DNA of 64,000 nucleotides from Bacteroidales bacterium (GTDB taxonomy: Bacteria > Bacteroidota > Bacteroidia > Bacteroidales > P3): the NCBI GenBank assembly GCA_017633985.1, contig JAGBOF010000010.1, forward strand, positions 62,001 to 126,000. Direction: 5' to 3'. Below are positions 8,457-18,381 of the stretch, one piece after another. Under the pieces are notes generated by a model. It did no database searches and had not been told where the DNA came from. It saw only the letters and a program-made list of their open reading frames with translations. Position 1 is the stretch's first letter; each line of letters starts with the position of its first letter. The translations under genes and the position numbers were made by a program.

Positions 8457-11354
8457 GTGAAAAAACAGAAAGAAAATACATCGTTTATTACTCTTAAGGG
8501 AGTTAAAGTCAATAATCTTAAGAATATTGACATAAAAATACCGCAAAATTCCTTTACCGTAATCACGGGAGTGAGCGGAAGCGGTAAATCATCATTGGCT
8601 TTTGACACTTTATTTGCCGAAGGACAACGGCGTTATATCGAATCTCTGTCGTCCTATGCCCGTCAGTTTATCGGAAGAATGAAAAAACCTGACGTGGAAG
8701 CGATAGAAAATATTCCGCCCGCTATTGCAGTAGAACAAAGAACGATGAACCGCAATCCGAGAAGTACTGTCGGTACGACAACAGAGATATACGAATACTT
8801 AAAATTGCTTTTCACCAAAATAGGACGCACATATTCACCCGTAAGCGGTCAGGAAGTTAAACGGGATTCCGTTTCCAATGTGGTGGATTCCGTATCGGAT
8901 AAGTTTAACGGGCAGAAAATTTATATATTGTGTCCAATCGTTATGACAGATGGCGAAACGGCGGAAGAAAAACTTAACATCCTTTTGCAAAGCGGTTATA
9001 CCCGTTTGCTGTATAAGCAGGAAATAGTGCAGATAAGCAGCATTGCAGATAATAAACGGTTGAAAAACACCGACGGCATGTTACTTCTGATAGACCGATT
9101 GACAGTTAAAAAAGGTGAAGAGGAGAATTATCTTCGTTTAAGCGAGAGTGTTCACACCGCGTTCAATGAAAGTAACGGCGATTGTATAATTTATCCTATT
9201 GATATTGCGGAAAAAGAGACTAAAGATACAAAAAACACCAATACGGCAGCGGGTAAATTGCCTGCAGGCGCTGTTTGCTATTCCAATAGGTTCGAACGGG
9301 ACGGTATTACATTCGTTAAACCGACGGAAAACTTCTTTTCGTTTAATAATTCTTACGGCGCATGTCCGCATTGCAAAGGTTTGGGAATGGTAGAGGGCAT
9401 AAGCGAGGATTTGGTTATCACCAAACCGTATTTAAGCGTATATGACGATGTGGTAAACTGCTGGAAAGGTGTGGTGATGAGCAAGTTTAAGGAAGATTTT
9501 ATACGTAAGGCTCACAAAATATTCCCTGTGCACCGCCCGTATAATGAACTTACCGAAGACGAAAAGCATTTGCTTTGGTACGGAAGTGAACCACACGGGC
9601 AAAACAACCTGAAGGCAGGAAAAAGTACTAATGATATTATAGGTATATACCAATTTTTTGAATTAATACGCAAAGAGAGTTACAAGATTCAATTCCGTGT
9701 TCTTTTGTCACGCTATACAGGCCGTACGGCATGCCCTGAATGTCAGGGAACACGTCTGCGTAAGGATGTGCAATACGTGAAAATTAACGGCAAAAGCATA
9801 GTTGATTTACTGTTGATGCCTATTGATGAACTGAATGACTTTTTTAATAACATTAAACTTACTGATTACGAATATCAAGCATCGGAGCGTATAATTAAAG
9901 AGATAAAATCCCGTCTGCATTACCTGCTTGAAGTAGGTTTAAGTTATATTACGCTCAACCGTCAGAGTTCAACGCTTTCGGGAGGCGAGAGCCAAAGAAT
10001 CGTTCTTGCCACTTCAATAGGTTCTCCTCTTGTCGGAAGTATGTATATATTGGATGAACCGACAATAGGACTGCATACTATTGACACCAACCGCTTGATA
10101 GGCGTATTGAAAGCACTGCGCGATGAAGGCAATACCGTTATTGTTGTTGAGCATGACGAAGATGTTATACTCAATGCCGATTACGTTATAGACATAGGAC
10201 CTTTTGCAGGCAGAAACGGGGGAGAGGTCGTATTTGCAGGCACGGTTAAGGAATTGTTGAAGGATAAAAAATCATTGACTGCTAAATATCTCCGCAAAGA
10301 GTTGCAGATCCCTGTACCCAAAAACCGTCTTACTTCCAAGGAATACCTTATGGTGGAAAACGCATACGAAAACAATTTGAAGAATGTGAGTCTGAAAATA
10401 CCTTTACGCCAAAAGGTTGTCGCATGCGGCGTATCCGGTTCGGGTAAGAGTACATTAATCAATAAGGTATTTATAAATGCATTGAAAATGCACTTTGATA
10501 TTACGCCCGATATGCAACCTAAATGTTCCGAAGTGACGGGTTCGTTTTCCGTAATAAAGGATATTCAGGTTGTGGACCAGAATCCTTTGGGTAAATCCTC
10601 ACGCAGCAATCCTGTCTTGTATATCGGAGCTTTTGATGAGATAAGGGAATTGTATGCATCGTTGCCTTTGGCAAAGGCAAGGGGTAACAAAGCGGGTTAT
10701 TTCTCTTTTAACGTCGAAGGCGGGCGGTGCGAAACCTGCAAAGGCGAGGGTAAGGTGGATATTCACATGCAATTTATGGCCGATGTTACTTTGCAATGCG
10801 ACGAATGCCACGGAAGACGTTACAAAGAGGATGCTTTGGAGATAAAATTCAAAGATAAAAATATTGCGGATGTATTGGAAATGACGGTGGACGAAGCCGT
10901 AGAGTTTTTTAATGACAAAACAAATCCTTATTGCGTAAAAATAAACCATAAACTTTCGGTTTTGCAACGCACGGGATTGGGTTATCTGCAATTGGGACAG
11001 TCTTTAAGTACGGTATCAGGCGGAGAGGCTCAAAGAATTAAACTTGCTTCTTATCTGCAAAAGGAAACCAATCAAAAACCTACGCTGTTTGTCTTTGACG
11101 AACCTACAACGGGACTTCATTTTGATGATATCAACAAATTGAACCAATGCTTTGACGATTTAATCCGCTTCGGTCACAGTGTTTTAATAATAGAACATCA
11201 TTTGGATATAATCAAAACGGCGGATTGGTTGATAGAACTCGGACCAGAAGGCGGAAAACGCGGAGGAAAAATCATTTTTGAGGGAACTCCGGAGGAATTA
11301 ATCAAGACAAAAACGCCTACAAGTAAGTTCTTGAAAGACAAGATGAAACAATAA
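8457..11354 (+). CDS. uvrA: excinuclease ABC subunit A
   Basis: DNA damage recognition ATPase of nucleotide excision repair. 965 aa from the GTG at 8457. An upstream in-frame TTG at 8442 overlaps the -7 box and is rejected. It has two ABC modules: Walker A GVSGSGKSS near residue 34 and GVSGSGKST in the second half, plus two LSGGE/VSGGE signatures. The C-terminal zinc finger is intact (CETCKGEGKV then CDECHGRR). The first insertion keeps only one CPHC pair, so the first zinc site appears degenerate. Confidence 0.97.
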   Translation: MKKQKENTSFITLKGVKVNNLKNIDIKIPQNSFTVITGVSGSGKSSLAFDTLFAEGQRRYIESLSSYARQFIGRMKKPDVEAIENIPPAIAVEQRTMNRNPRSTVGTTTEIYEYLKLLFTKIGRTYSPVSGQEVKRDSVSNVVDSVSDKFNGQKIYILCPIVMTDGETAEEKLNILLQSGYTRLLYKQEIVQISSIADNKRLKNTDGMLLLIDRLTVKKGEEENYLRLSESVHTAFNESNGDCIIYPIDIAEKETKDTKNTNTAAGKLPAGAVCYSNRFERDGITFVKPTENFFSFNNSYGACPHCKGLGMVEGISEDLVITKPYLSVYDDVVNCWKGVVMSKFKEDFIRKAHKIFPVHRPYNELTEDEKHLLWYGSEPHGQNNLKAGKSTNDIIGIYQFFELIRKESYKIQFRVLLSRYTGRTACPECQGTRLRKDVQYVKINGKSIVDLLLMPIDELNDFFNNIKLTDYEYQASERIIKEIKSRLHYLLEVGLSYITLNRQSSTLSGGESQRIVLATSIGSPLVGSMYILDEPTIGLHTIDTNRLIGVLKALRDEGNTVIVVEHDEDVILNADYVIDIGPFAGRNGGEVVFAGTVKELLKDKKSLTAKYLRKELQIPVPKNRLTSKEYLMVENAYENNLKNVSLKIPLRQKVVACGVSGSGKSTLINKVFINALKMHFDITPDMQPKCSEVTGSFSVIKDIQVVDQNPLGKSSRSNPVLYIGAFDEIRELYASLPLAKARGNKAGYFSFNVEGGRCETCKGEGKVDIHMQFMADVTLQCDECHGRRYKEDALEIKFKDKNIADVLEMTVDEAVEFFNDKTNPYCVKINHKLSVLQRTGLGYLQLGQSLSTVSGGEAQRIKLASYLQKETNQKPTLFVFDEPTTGLHFDDINKLNQCFDDLIRFGHSVLIIEHHLDIIKTADWLIELGPEGGKRGGKIIFEGTPEELIKTKTPTSKFLKDKMKQ

Positions 11355-11371
11355 TATATTTTTTCGCTGAA

Positions 11372-11462
11372 AAAAGACGGCGTAAAAAAATATTAATCAG
11401 CCTGATTATTTTTTTAATCAGGCTGATTAATTTGCTGAAACGGCGTCTTTTTTTTGCGGCAT
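11372..11462. repeat. 21-bp array A2
   Basis: Cores CGGCGT (11378), AGCCTG (11399), AGGCTG (11420) and CGGCGT (11441), exactly 21 bp apart. The middle units form a perfect 16-bp inverted repeat (TTAATCAGCCTGATTA and its complement). Lies between uvrA and the nrnA promoter. Confidence 0.85.
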
Positions 11463-11562
11463 GTTTTACCGCTTTTTTTTGATGCGGATAAATTTCCGTA
11501 AACCGTGAAATAAAAAACTTATAAAATGTTTTCCCGTTGCTGAAGGATTGCAATAATTTTAT

Positions 11563-11570
11563 TATCTTTG
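11563..11570 (+). promoter_or_regulatory. nrnA promoter -7 box
   Basis: TATCTTTG 23 bp before the ATG at 11593. It probably drives the nrnA-FKBP operon. Confidence 0.6.
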
Positions 11571-11592
11571 CAGATTATTTAGACAAAATCAG

Positions 11593-12612
11593 ATGAAGTT
11601 TAAGACAAAAGATATATTAAAATTTCAACAATATATAGCAGAGTGCAACAGGATAACAATAATTACACATTACAATCCTGACGGCGACGCAATAGGCAGT
11701 ACGGTTGCTTTGTACAATTATTTTAAACTGATAATGAAGGATGTCCATTTGGTAATTCCCAATTATTTGCCTTACAGTATAGAGTTTTTGGTATCCCAAA
11801 CGGAATACACCATTGCCGAAGCGGAGTTTAAAAAGGCTAAAAAGCGATTGCAGGAAACCGATTTGCTGATTATTGCCGATATGAATGCCAATCAGCGTGC
11901 GGGGGAGAATTTAGAGAAAGTTTTAAACGAAATGCAATGCCCCAAAGTGTTGATAGACCATCATATAGGACCGCAACAATTTGATTTAAACTTTTCTTTC
12001 CCCGATGCTTCCTCCACATGCGAAGTCGTTTGGAACGTATTGTACCGTTTAAGTAAGAAAAAAGTTTTTCCTATCAATATTTCCGAACCGCTTTATGCGG
12101 GTATAATGACGGATACGGGCTCTTTGAGTTTTTCTTGCAATGCTCCCGAGTTATATATTGTCATTTCCAATTTGCTTAAAAGCGGCATAAAGGCCAATAA
12201 AATAAACCAAAAAATATTTGATACCTATACTCATGACCGTCTTAATCTGCTTGGATTTGCAATAAGTAAGAAACTGCGGGTTTTTGAGAAACAAAGGGCG
12301 GCTTTTATCAGTATTTCCGCCGCTGAATTGAAGAAATTTAATTATAAACCCGGGGATTTGGAAGGTGTTGTCAACTATTGTCTGAAATTGGAGAATGTAG
12401 ATTTTTGCGCACTGTTGAGTGAAAGGGATAATAAGATAAGAATGTCTTTCAGAAGTAAGAGTGAAGACATTGATGTCAACAAATTTGCCAATAAATACTG
12501 GAAAGGCGGTGGGCATATAATGGCTGCGGGCGGTAAAAGCTTCCTTTCGTTGGAGGAAACGGTAAAAATATTGACTAATCAGATATATAAAAAGGAATTT
12601 ATTGTAAAATAA
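11593..12612 (+). CDS. nrnA: DHH/DHHA1 phosphoesterase (NrnA-like)
   Basis: Degrades short RNAs (nanoRNA) and, in characterised relatives, also pAp or cyclic-dinucleotide products. The 339-aa protein has NPDGDAIGS near residues 29-37, the DHH motif in IDHHIGPQ and the DTGSLSF metal site, then the DHHA1 signature GGGHIMAAGG near the C-terminus. It is first in an operon with three FKBP-type genes, 9 bp upstream of the first. Which substrate dominates cannot be read from sequence. Confidence 0.92.
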   Translation: MKFKTKDILKFQQYIAECNRITIITHYNPDGDAIGSTVALYNYFKLIMKDVHLVIPNYLPYSIEFLVSQTEYTIAEAEFKKAKKRLQETDLLIIADMNANQRAGENLEKVLNEMQCPKVLIDHHIGPQQFDLNFSFPDASSTCEVVWNVLYRLSKKKVFPINISEPLYAGIMTDTGSLSFSCNAPELYIVISNLLKSGIKANKINQKIFDTYTHDRLNLLGFAISKKLRVFEKQRAAFISISAAELKKFNYKPGDLEGVVNYCLKLENVDFCALLSERDNKIRMSFRSKSEDIDVNKFANKYWKGGGHIMAAGGKSFLSLEETVKILTNQIYKKEFIVK

Positions 12613-12621
12613 CAGTGTAGA

Positions 12622-13182
12622 ATGAAGATAAATCCGTTTCTGATATTGTTGTCGTTTTGTTGTTTTATATCTTGTTCCAAAGGATATAACGAAGATTTTG
12701 CCGTGGGCAGGGATGAAAAATCCAATGAGGCTGATCAAAGAAACAAGCAGCTGCAAAAATCCCTTGAAAACGCAAATAAGATAATTAATATCAAAGAAAC
12801 CGAGAATATATTGTCGTATATAGACCGCAGAAAGTGGAATATGCAACATAAAGACGGCGTATATTTGCAGATTGTGAGAGAAGGTGTGGGTGATTTCATA
12901 CAATCTGGCGATATTGTGACAATGCAGTATGATTGTTTCTTGTTAAACGGCACTAAAATCAATGATTCGTCCGACAATGTGATAACTTTCAGCGCCAAAG
13001 GTGACACAAAAGTTCCTTTCGGTGTGATTTCGGCGGTAAAATATATGAAAAACAATACATCGGCACGGCTTATCATTCCTTCGGAACTTGCATTTGAATT
13101 GACTGATGAGGGTGAAAAACAATCTTCAAACAATACATTAATATATATAATAGATATAAAAGACGTACAGAAAGCAAAATGA
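12622..13182 (+). CDS. FKBP-type prolyl isomerase lipoprotein 1 (GldI-like)
   Basis: A 186-aa lipoprotein: signal peptide with lipobox FISC, the Cys at about residue 14. The region from about residue 85 is an FKBP-like domain (GDIVTMQYDCFLLNGTKI, then a C-terminal RLIIPSELAFELTDEGE strand). Probably a periplasmic folding helper. GldI of gliding flavobacteria is a related lipoprotein; the assignment here is by family only. Nine bases follow nrnA and the end overlaps the next gene by 4 bp, so translation is probably coupled. Confidence 0.82.
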   Translation: MKINPFLILLSFCCFISCSKGYNEDFAVGRDEKSNEADQRNKQLQKSLENANKIINIKETENILSYIDRRKWNMQHKDGVYLQIVREGVGDFIQSGDIVTMQYDCFLLNGTKINDSSDNVITFSAKGDTKVPFGVISAVKYMKNNTSARLIIPSELAFELTDEGEKQSSNNTLIYIIDIKDVQKAK

Positions 13183-14066
13183 AATTAAAAAGAACAGGTA
13201 TCATATTGTTATTAAGTGTAGCTGTTTTGGCGGGATGCAACAAAGACGGAGCATTGCGTGAAAATGAATTGGGATTTGCATTTAAACGTTGCACTAAACA
13301 TGATTCCGCTCCGAAAGCAAACCCTGGTGATGTAATATTCGGGCAAATGAAGATATTGCTTAACAACAAAACGCAGATATTTTCCAATTACGGTACACCC
13401 GACAGACTGTTTGTCATCGGCGAAAACAAAGAAGGAAGCATTGATGAGTTTCTTATGACATTGCATATAGGTGATTCGGCTGTTATGACTGCACCTGCGG
13501 ACAGTATGTCAAAGTATGTGAAAGACATTCAGACACGTCCCGAAGATAAGATATATATTTACCTTACCGTATCGCAGATTATTTCGCATAAAGAGCTCTC
13601 AGGTCAGGAGAAAGAGACGGCGGACAAACAGAAAAAGGAAGAAGAAAACCTTACGGAGTATGTTTTGGAACATTTTGAACGTGCCGAGAAAAAAGAAAGC
13701 GGATTATTTTATCTTTCTTTGGCGGAAGGCAGTGGTAAGAAAGCCGAATACGGCAAACGTCTTACGGTTAATTATACCGTTAAGGATACCGCAGGAAATT
13801 TGTACGATACAAATATTGAACAAATAGCACGTCAGTATGATGTATACAAGCCCCGTTCGGTGTATAAGCCTTTTGACTTTATTTTAGGTGATGATGCCTT
13901 GATTGCGGGTTGGGCGGAAGGATTGTCATACATGAGAGCAGGCGGACATTGCAAACTTGTGGTGCCTTCAAGACTCGCTTACGGCGAAGCGGGCTTTATG
14001 GAAATCAAACCTTATACGCCATTGGTCTTTGATATTTACCTTTTAAAGGTTGAAGACGCACAGTAA
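13179..14066 (+). CDS. FKBP-type prolyl isomerase lipoprotein 2
   Basis: A 295-aa lipoprotein with lipobox LAGC near residue 20. An N-terminal half of unclear fold is followed by a C-terminal FKBP domain (about residues 180-295: GKRLTVNYTVKDTAGNLYDT, FILGDDALIAGWAEGLSYM, SRLAYGEAGF). The N-terminal half has a similar pattern (PGDVIFGQMKILLNN), suggesting a degenerate second FKBP-like domain. Member of the nrnA operon. Confidence 0.85.
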   Translation: MKLKRTGIILLLSVAVLAGCNKDGALRENELGFAFKRCTKHDSAPKANPGDVIFGQMKILLNNKTQIFSNYGTPDRLFVIGENKEGSIDEFLMTLHIGDSAVMTAPADSMSKYVKDIQTRPEDKIYIYLTVSQIISHKELSGQEKETADKQKKEEENLTEYVLEHFERAEKKESGLFYLSLAEGSGKKAEYGKRLTVNYTVKDTAGNLYDTNIEQIARQYDVYKPRSVYKPFDFILGDDALIAGWAEGLSYMRAGGHCKLVVPSRLAYGEAGFMEIKPYTPLVFDIYLLKVEDAQ

Positions 14067-14098
14067 TTGAATCAAAATAACAAAAACACGATAAAACA

Positions 14099-15016
14099 AT
14101 GAAAAAACATCTGATTATAGCATCGTTGCTTACAATGGGATTGGCACTTAATGCCCAAAATAAGATAGAAGAATTTGTAACTTCGCCAGAAGGTGTGATG
14201 TACAAGATTGAAAAAGCCAATCCTGACGGACAAAGAGTAAAAGAAGGGGATTTGGTAATAGGAAAATACGCAATATATTACGGCGATACATTGGTTTTTA
14301 ATGGTTTTAGGAAACCTTCCCAACCTATGTTTCCCGTAAACAAAGAAAACAATGTGTTCAAAGGCGATTTGATTGACGGTTTGCGTTTGATGCATTGCGG
14401 AGAAACGACGGTATTTGCATTTGACAAGGACACGATGGTGAAGTATCCTACGGGATTGAATAAAAATATTCAGGCACAATACATTTTCTACCGCGTGCAG
14501 ATAGATTCTGTAACAACCATTGCTGAATATCAGAGACAGCAACAGCAGGAAATTATGGCAAAACAGAAAGAAGCCGATTCGATGCGCGTTATTGAAAGCA
14601 AAATGATAGAAGATTATTTGACAGAGAATAATTGGGATAAAAAAACTGTGGAAGGTATTTTCGTAAAACATCTGGTAAGCGGAAAGGGTGCCAAAGTCAA
14701 AAACGGCGATGTGGTGAAAATTAACTACACGGGACAATTGCTTGACGGAAAAGTATTCGATACTTCATTGGAAAGCGTTGCCAAGGAAAACAACAAGTAT
14801 TATCCAAGCAGAAATTACGAACCTTTGGAATTCAAAATAGGAGAGGGTAGAATGATTCGCGGTTTTGAGATTGCGGCAAGGCAATTGAGTAAAGGCGGTA
14901 AGGCTGTTGTTTTGTTGCCTAGTTATCTGGCTTACGGCGACAGGGATATGGGTGATATAAAACCTTATTCTCCGCTTCTTTTTACGGTGGAATTAGTGGA
15001 CATCTCAACTAAATGA
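14099..15016 (+). CDS. FKBP-type prolyl isomerase 3, secreted
   Basis: A 305-aa protein with a signal peptide ending ALNAQ (no lipobox Cys, so soluble periplasmic). The C-terminal FKBP domain (about residues 190-305) has GDVVKINYTGQLLDGKVFDT, FKIGEGRMIRGFEIAARQLS and SYLAYGDRDM. The N-terminal half repeats the same pattern in diverged form (EGDLVIGKYAIYYGDTLVF), as in the preceding gene. The two are probably paralogues from a tandem duplication. Confidence 0.88.
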   Translation: MKKHLIIASLLTMGLALNAQNKIEEFVTSPEGVMYKIEKANPDGQRVKEGDLVIGKYAIYYGDTLVFNGFRKPSQPMFPVNKENNVFKGDLIDGLRLMHCGETTVFAFDKDTMVKYPTGLNKNIQAQYIFYRVQIDSVTTIAEYQRQQQQEIMAKQKEADSMRVIESKMIEDYLTENNWDKKTVEGIFVKHLVSGKGAKVKNGDVVKINYTGQLLDGKVFDTSLESVAKENNKYYPSRNYEPLEFKIGEGRMIRGFEIAARQLSKGGKAVVLLPSYLAYGDRDMGDIKPYSPLLFTVELVDISTK

Positions 15017-15039
15017 TAAACAGGATGTTCTGATTAGTA

Positions 15040-15131
15040 AAATAATAAGGCGTTTTATTTTACTGATCAGGCGTTTTAAAAAATTTTTACGGCGTAATAA
15101 TTTTTTTTAACGGCGTCATAATAAAACCAAT
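15040..15131. repeat. 21-bp array A3
   Basis: Cores AGGCGT (15048), AGGCGT (15069), CGGCGT (15090) and CGGCGT (15111), all 21 bp apart and in one orientation, so no stem is expected between units. Fills most of the gap between the third FKBP gene and the exonuclease gene. Confidence 0.85.
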
Positions 15132-15167
15132 CAAAATAAGGCTTAAATAAAAATATAAAAAATAAAA

Positions 15168-15971
15168 ATGGAACTTAATTTAAACAAACCGATAGTGTTC
15201 TTTGATCTTGAGACTACGGGTGTAAATGTAGGCAAAGACAGAATAGTTCAGATAGGAATGATAAAGGTTATGCCCGACGGCAGCCAAAGTGAATATACAC
15301 AACTTATAAATCCGGGCATGCATATTTCGGAAGAAAGTTCACGCCTTACGGGTATTACTGATGCGGATGTTGCAATGTCTCCGAAGTTTAAAGACGTTGC
15401 TATGGAGATAAAAGAGTTTATAGGTAACAGTGATTTGGCAGGTTATAACTCCAATAAATTCGACGTTCCTATGCTTGTAGAGGAATTTTTGCGGAACGGA
15501 TTGGATTTTGACCTTGCGGGAAGAAATCTTATCGACGTTCAGAATATTTTCCATAAGATGGAACAGCGTACATTGATAGCCGCATATAAGTTTTATTGCC
15601 ACAAGGATTTGGAAGATGCCCATTCGGCCAACGGAGACACCAAAGCAACTTTGGAAGTCTTGAAAGCACAGTTGGATATGTACAAGAATGCAGATTTCAA
15701 AGACACTGACGGTCAGATTACGCAGCCTGTTAAGAACGATATGCAGGCATTGGCAATATTTTCCAAGACTAATACATGGGCTGATTTGGCAGGACATATC
15801 TATTATAATGACAATTTGATTCCTTGTTTTAACTTCGGAAAGCATAAAGGCGAACCCGTAGCGGAAGTATTTAAGAAAGAACCTTCGTATTATGCGTGGA
15901 TGATGAATGCGGAATTCCCTTTGTCTACAAAGAAAATCATTAAACAGATAAAGGAACTGAATAATTTGTAG
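15168..15971 (+). CDS. DnaQ-like 3'-5' exonuclease
   Basis: DEDDh exonuclease: FFDLETTGV near residues 11-19 supplies the first Asp and Glu, and HSANGDTKATLEVL holds the His and last Asp. The C-terminal 60 residues (FNFGKHKGEPVAEVFKKEPS and the following aromatic segment) form a small extra domain found on similar bacterial exonucleases. Total 267 aa. It could act in DNA repair or RNA turnover. The FAH-family gene follows by 29 bp. Confidence 0.88.
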   Translation: MELNLNKPIVFFDLETTGVNVGKDRIVQIGMIKVMPDGSQSEYTQLINPGMHISEESSRLTGITDADVAMSPKFKDVAMEIKEFIGNSDLAGYNSNKFDVPMLVEEFLRNGLDFDLAGRNLIDVQNIFHKMEQRTLIAAYKFYCHKDLEDAHSANGDTKATLEVLKAQLDMYKNADFKDTDGQITQPVKNDMQALAIFSKTNTWADLAGHIYYNDNLIPCFNFGKHKGEPVAEVFKKEPSYYAWMMNAEFPLSTKKIIKQIKELNNL

Positions 15972-16000
15972 AATCGAAAGCATAAAAACACTTTAAGACG

Positions 16001-16615
16001 ATGAAAATACTTTGTATAGGGCGTAATTACACCGAGCATATACGGGAATTGGGCAATGAAGTGCCTGAAGATATAGTTTTTTTCTTAAAACCCGATACGG
16101 CATTGACCAAAGGCGATGAAGATTTCTATTATCCTGATTTTTCCGATGACATCCACTATGAATGTGAGGTTGTAGTAAAGATAGATAAGACAGGAAAATG
16201 TATTCCGGTAGAGTACGCAAAGAATTATTATTCGCAGATAGCGCTGGGAATAGATTATACGTTAAGGGATATTCAAAGTAAATATAAATCCAAAGGGCTG
16301 CCTTGGACATTGGCAAAGGGTTTTGACTATTCGGCACCAGTGAGCGATTTCGTATTGCTTAAAGATTTGGGCAAGGATATACAAAACATTAATTTTTCTT
16401 TAAAGAAAAATTCCGAGACTGTGCAAGACGGCAATACGGCATATATGATACATACGGTAGATGAGATTATTGCTTACATATCACGGTTTATTACTCTAAA
16501 GACAGGCGATTTGATATTTACCGGAACGCCTTCGGGAGTTGGACAGATAGCGAAAGGTGATGTTTTGGAGGCTTATTTGGAGGATAAATTGATGTTAAAA
16601 CAGACTGTTAAATAA
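16001..16615 (+). CDS. fumarylacetoacetate hydrolase family protein
   Basis: A 204-aa single-domain member of the FAH superfamily, which hydrolyses or decarboxylates 2-oxo acids such as acylpyruvates or oxaloacetate. Metal-site motifs are visible: IHYECEVVVKI (Glu pair), ALGIDYTLRDIQ and TGDLIFTGTPSGVG. The substrate cannot be inferred; small forms like this often act as oxaloacetate tautomerase or decarboxylase-type housekeeping enzymes. Lies between the exonuclease and recN on the same strand. Confidence 0.88.
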   Translation: MKILCIGRNYTEHIRELGNEVPEDIVFFLKPDTALTKGDEDFYYPDFSDDIHYECEVVVKIDKTGKCIPVEYAKNYYSQIALGIDYTLRDIQSKYKSKGLPWTLAKGFDYSAPVSDFVLLKDLGKDIQNINFSLKKNSETVQDGNTAYMIHTVDEIIAYISRFITLKTGDLIFTGTPSGVGQIAKGDVLEAYLEDKLMLKQTVK

Positions 16616-16666
16616 TCTGTCTTTGACGTCTTGTTAATTATACATACCGATTAAAACTTTAAATTA

Positions 16667-18334
16667 ATGTTATTGTCATTAAAAATTGAGAATTACGCAC
16701 TTATACGTTCTTTGATGATAGAATTCAAGAATGGTTTTTCAGTATTGACAGGTGAAACGGGAGCAGGTAAGAGTATTATATTGGGTGCGTTGTCGTTGGT
16801 GCTGGGAAACAGGGCGGATACGCAGGTTCTGTCGGATAAAGACAAGAAATGTATTGTCGAAGCCGTATTTGAAACCGATGATAACCTGAAAGAAATTTTT
16901 AATGATAATGATTTGGATTTTCAAAAGCAAAGTATTTTCCGCAGAGAGATAACTCCGACGGGCAAATCGCGCGCATTTATCAACGATACGCCTGTCGGAT
17001 TGCAGGTAATGAAGGATTTTGCAAATTATTTAATCGATATACATTCCCAATCCTCCACAATAAATTTGCGTAATCACGCTTACCAATTGTCGGTTATAGA
17101 TTCATTGTCGGAAAATCCCGAAGTATTGGCTTCATATAAGGATTTGTATAAAAAATATAAAGCTTTGAACAAATCAATAGCGGATTTGCAGCAACGCCAA
17201 GCAGAGTTATTGAAAGAAAAATCGTATAATGAGTTTTTATATAATGAATTAAATGATGCCGCTTTGCAGGAAAATGAGCAGGAAGAACAAGAAAGGCTTT
17301 CGGAACTTATTTCCAACAGCGAAAAGATAAAAGAAAATATAACGGAATCGCTTAATATTTTAGACAATGAAAGTGATGCCAATATATTAGGCTTACTCAA
17401 CGAAACATCATACCGTTTGGGCAGGATAGCTTCGCATAATAAGACATTATCGGAGCTTTACAAGAGGTTGGAGTCTGCAAATATTGAACTGAAGGATATT
17501 TACAGCGAATTGAATTCGTTTAATAATGAAACGGAATTTGATGCGGGAAAACTTCAGGAGATAACCGACAGACTGAATCTTATTTACGCTCTGCAAAGAA
17601 AACATAATGTCAAAACAATAAGTGAATTGCTGACAATAAAAGATGATTTGCAACAGAAATTGCTTATATCTGACAATATAGACAGTGATATTGAAGAAAA
17701 AATATCGCTGAAAAACGAATACATACGCCAGTTGGATTCATTGGCTGATGAGATTCATGCATCAAGACTGCAAAGTGCAGAATTGTTACAATCGGAAATA
17801 TTGCCGCTGTTGGCATCCATGGCTATGAATGATGCTGTTTTGAAAGCGGAAATAACCAAAGAAGATGATTTTACATCTGACGGTAAAGACAAGGTGCGGT
17901 TTCTATTCAATGCCAATAAGACAAAAAGTAATCAAATGCAGGAACTCTCACATGTGATATCGGGAGGAGAGTTATCAAGGCTTATGTTGGCAATAAAAGC
18001 GGTTACGGCAAAGAAATATTCAGTACCTACACTTATATTTGATGAGATAGATACGGGAATAAGCGGCGATATTGCATCAAAGACTGCCGATATTATGCTT
18101 ATGATTGCTTCGTCCAAACAAGTAATAGCGATAACCCATCTTGTGCAAATGGCTGCCAAAGCGGATAATCACTACAAAGTGTTCAAACAAACATCGGATA
18201 ACCAAACCGAAAGCAATATTACGTTATTAAACCGCGAGCAAAGAATAGACGAATTGGCTAAAATGCTTTCGGGTGATATGGTTACAAAACAAGCCGTAGC
18301 TAATGCCAAGGCTTTGTTATCAAAAAACAAATAA
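16667..18334 (+). CDS. recN: DNA repair protein RecN
   Basis: SMC-like ATPase acting in double-strand break repair. The N-terminal Walker A GETGAGKSI is near residues 29-37, the central ~300 residues are coiled coil, and the C-terminal part has the ABC signature HVISGGELSRLMLAIKA and Walker B TLIFDEIDTGISG, followed by the ITHLVQMA switch. Length 555 aa is normal. Fifty-one bp after the FAH gene; convergent with the next gene. Confidence 0.97.
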   Translation: MLLSLKIENYALIRSLMIEFKNGFSVLTGETGAGKSIILGALSLVLGNRADTQVLSDKDKKCIVEAVFETDDNLKEIFNDNDLDFQKQSIFRREITPTGKSRAFINDTPVGLQVMKDFANYLIDIHSQSSTINLRNHAYQLSVIDSLSENPEVLASYKDLYKKYKALNKSIADLQQRQAELLKEKSYNEFLYNELNDAALQENEQEEQERLSELISNSEKIKENITESLNILDNESDANILGLLNETSYRLGRIASHNKTLSELYKRLESANIELKDIYSELNSFNNETEFDAGKLQEITDRLNLIYALQRKHNVKTISELLTIKDDLQQKLLISDNIDSDIEEKISLKNEYIRQLDSLADEIHASRLQSAELLQSEILPLLASMAMNDAVLKAEITKEDDFTSDGKDKVRFLFNANKTKSNQMQELSHVISGGELSRLMLAIKAVTAKKYSVPTLIFDEIDTGISGDIASKTADIMLMIASSKQVIAITHLVQMAAKADNHYKVFKQTSDNQTESNITLLNREQRIDELAKMLSGDMVTKQAVANAKALLSKNK

Positions 18335-18381
18335 GATATAATTGAATAAAGTCTGCGTTAAGGATTTAAATCCCGCAGATA

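Noticed and set aside
18352..18379. Palindrome TCTGCG...CGCAGA with GGATTTAAATCC as terminator between recN and the YD-like gene
   Set aside because: The inner palindrome leaves no loop and there is no T-run, so it was not called as a terminator.
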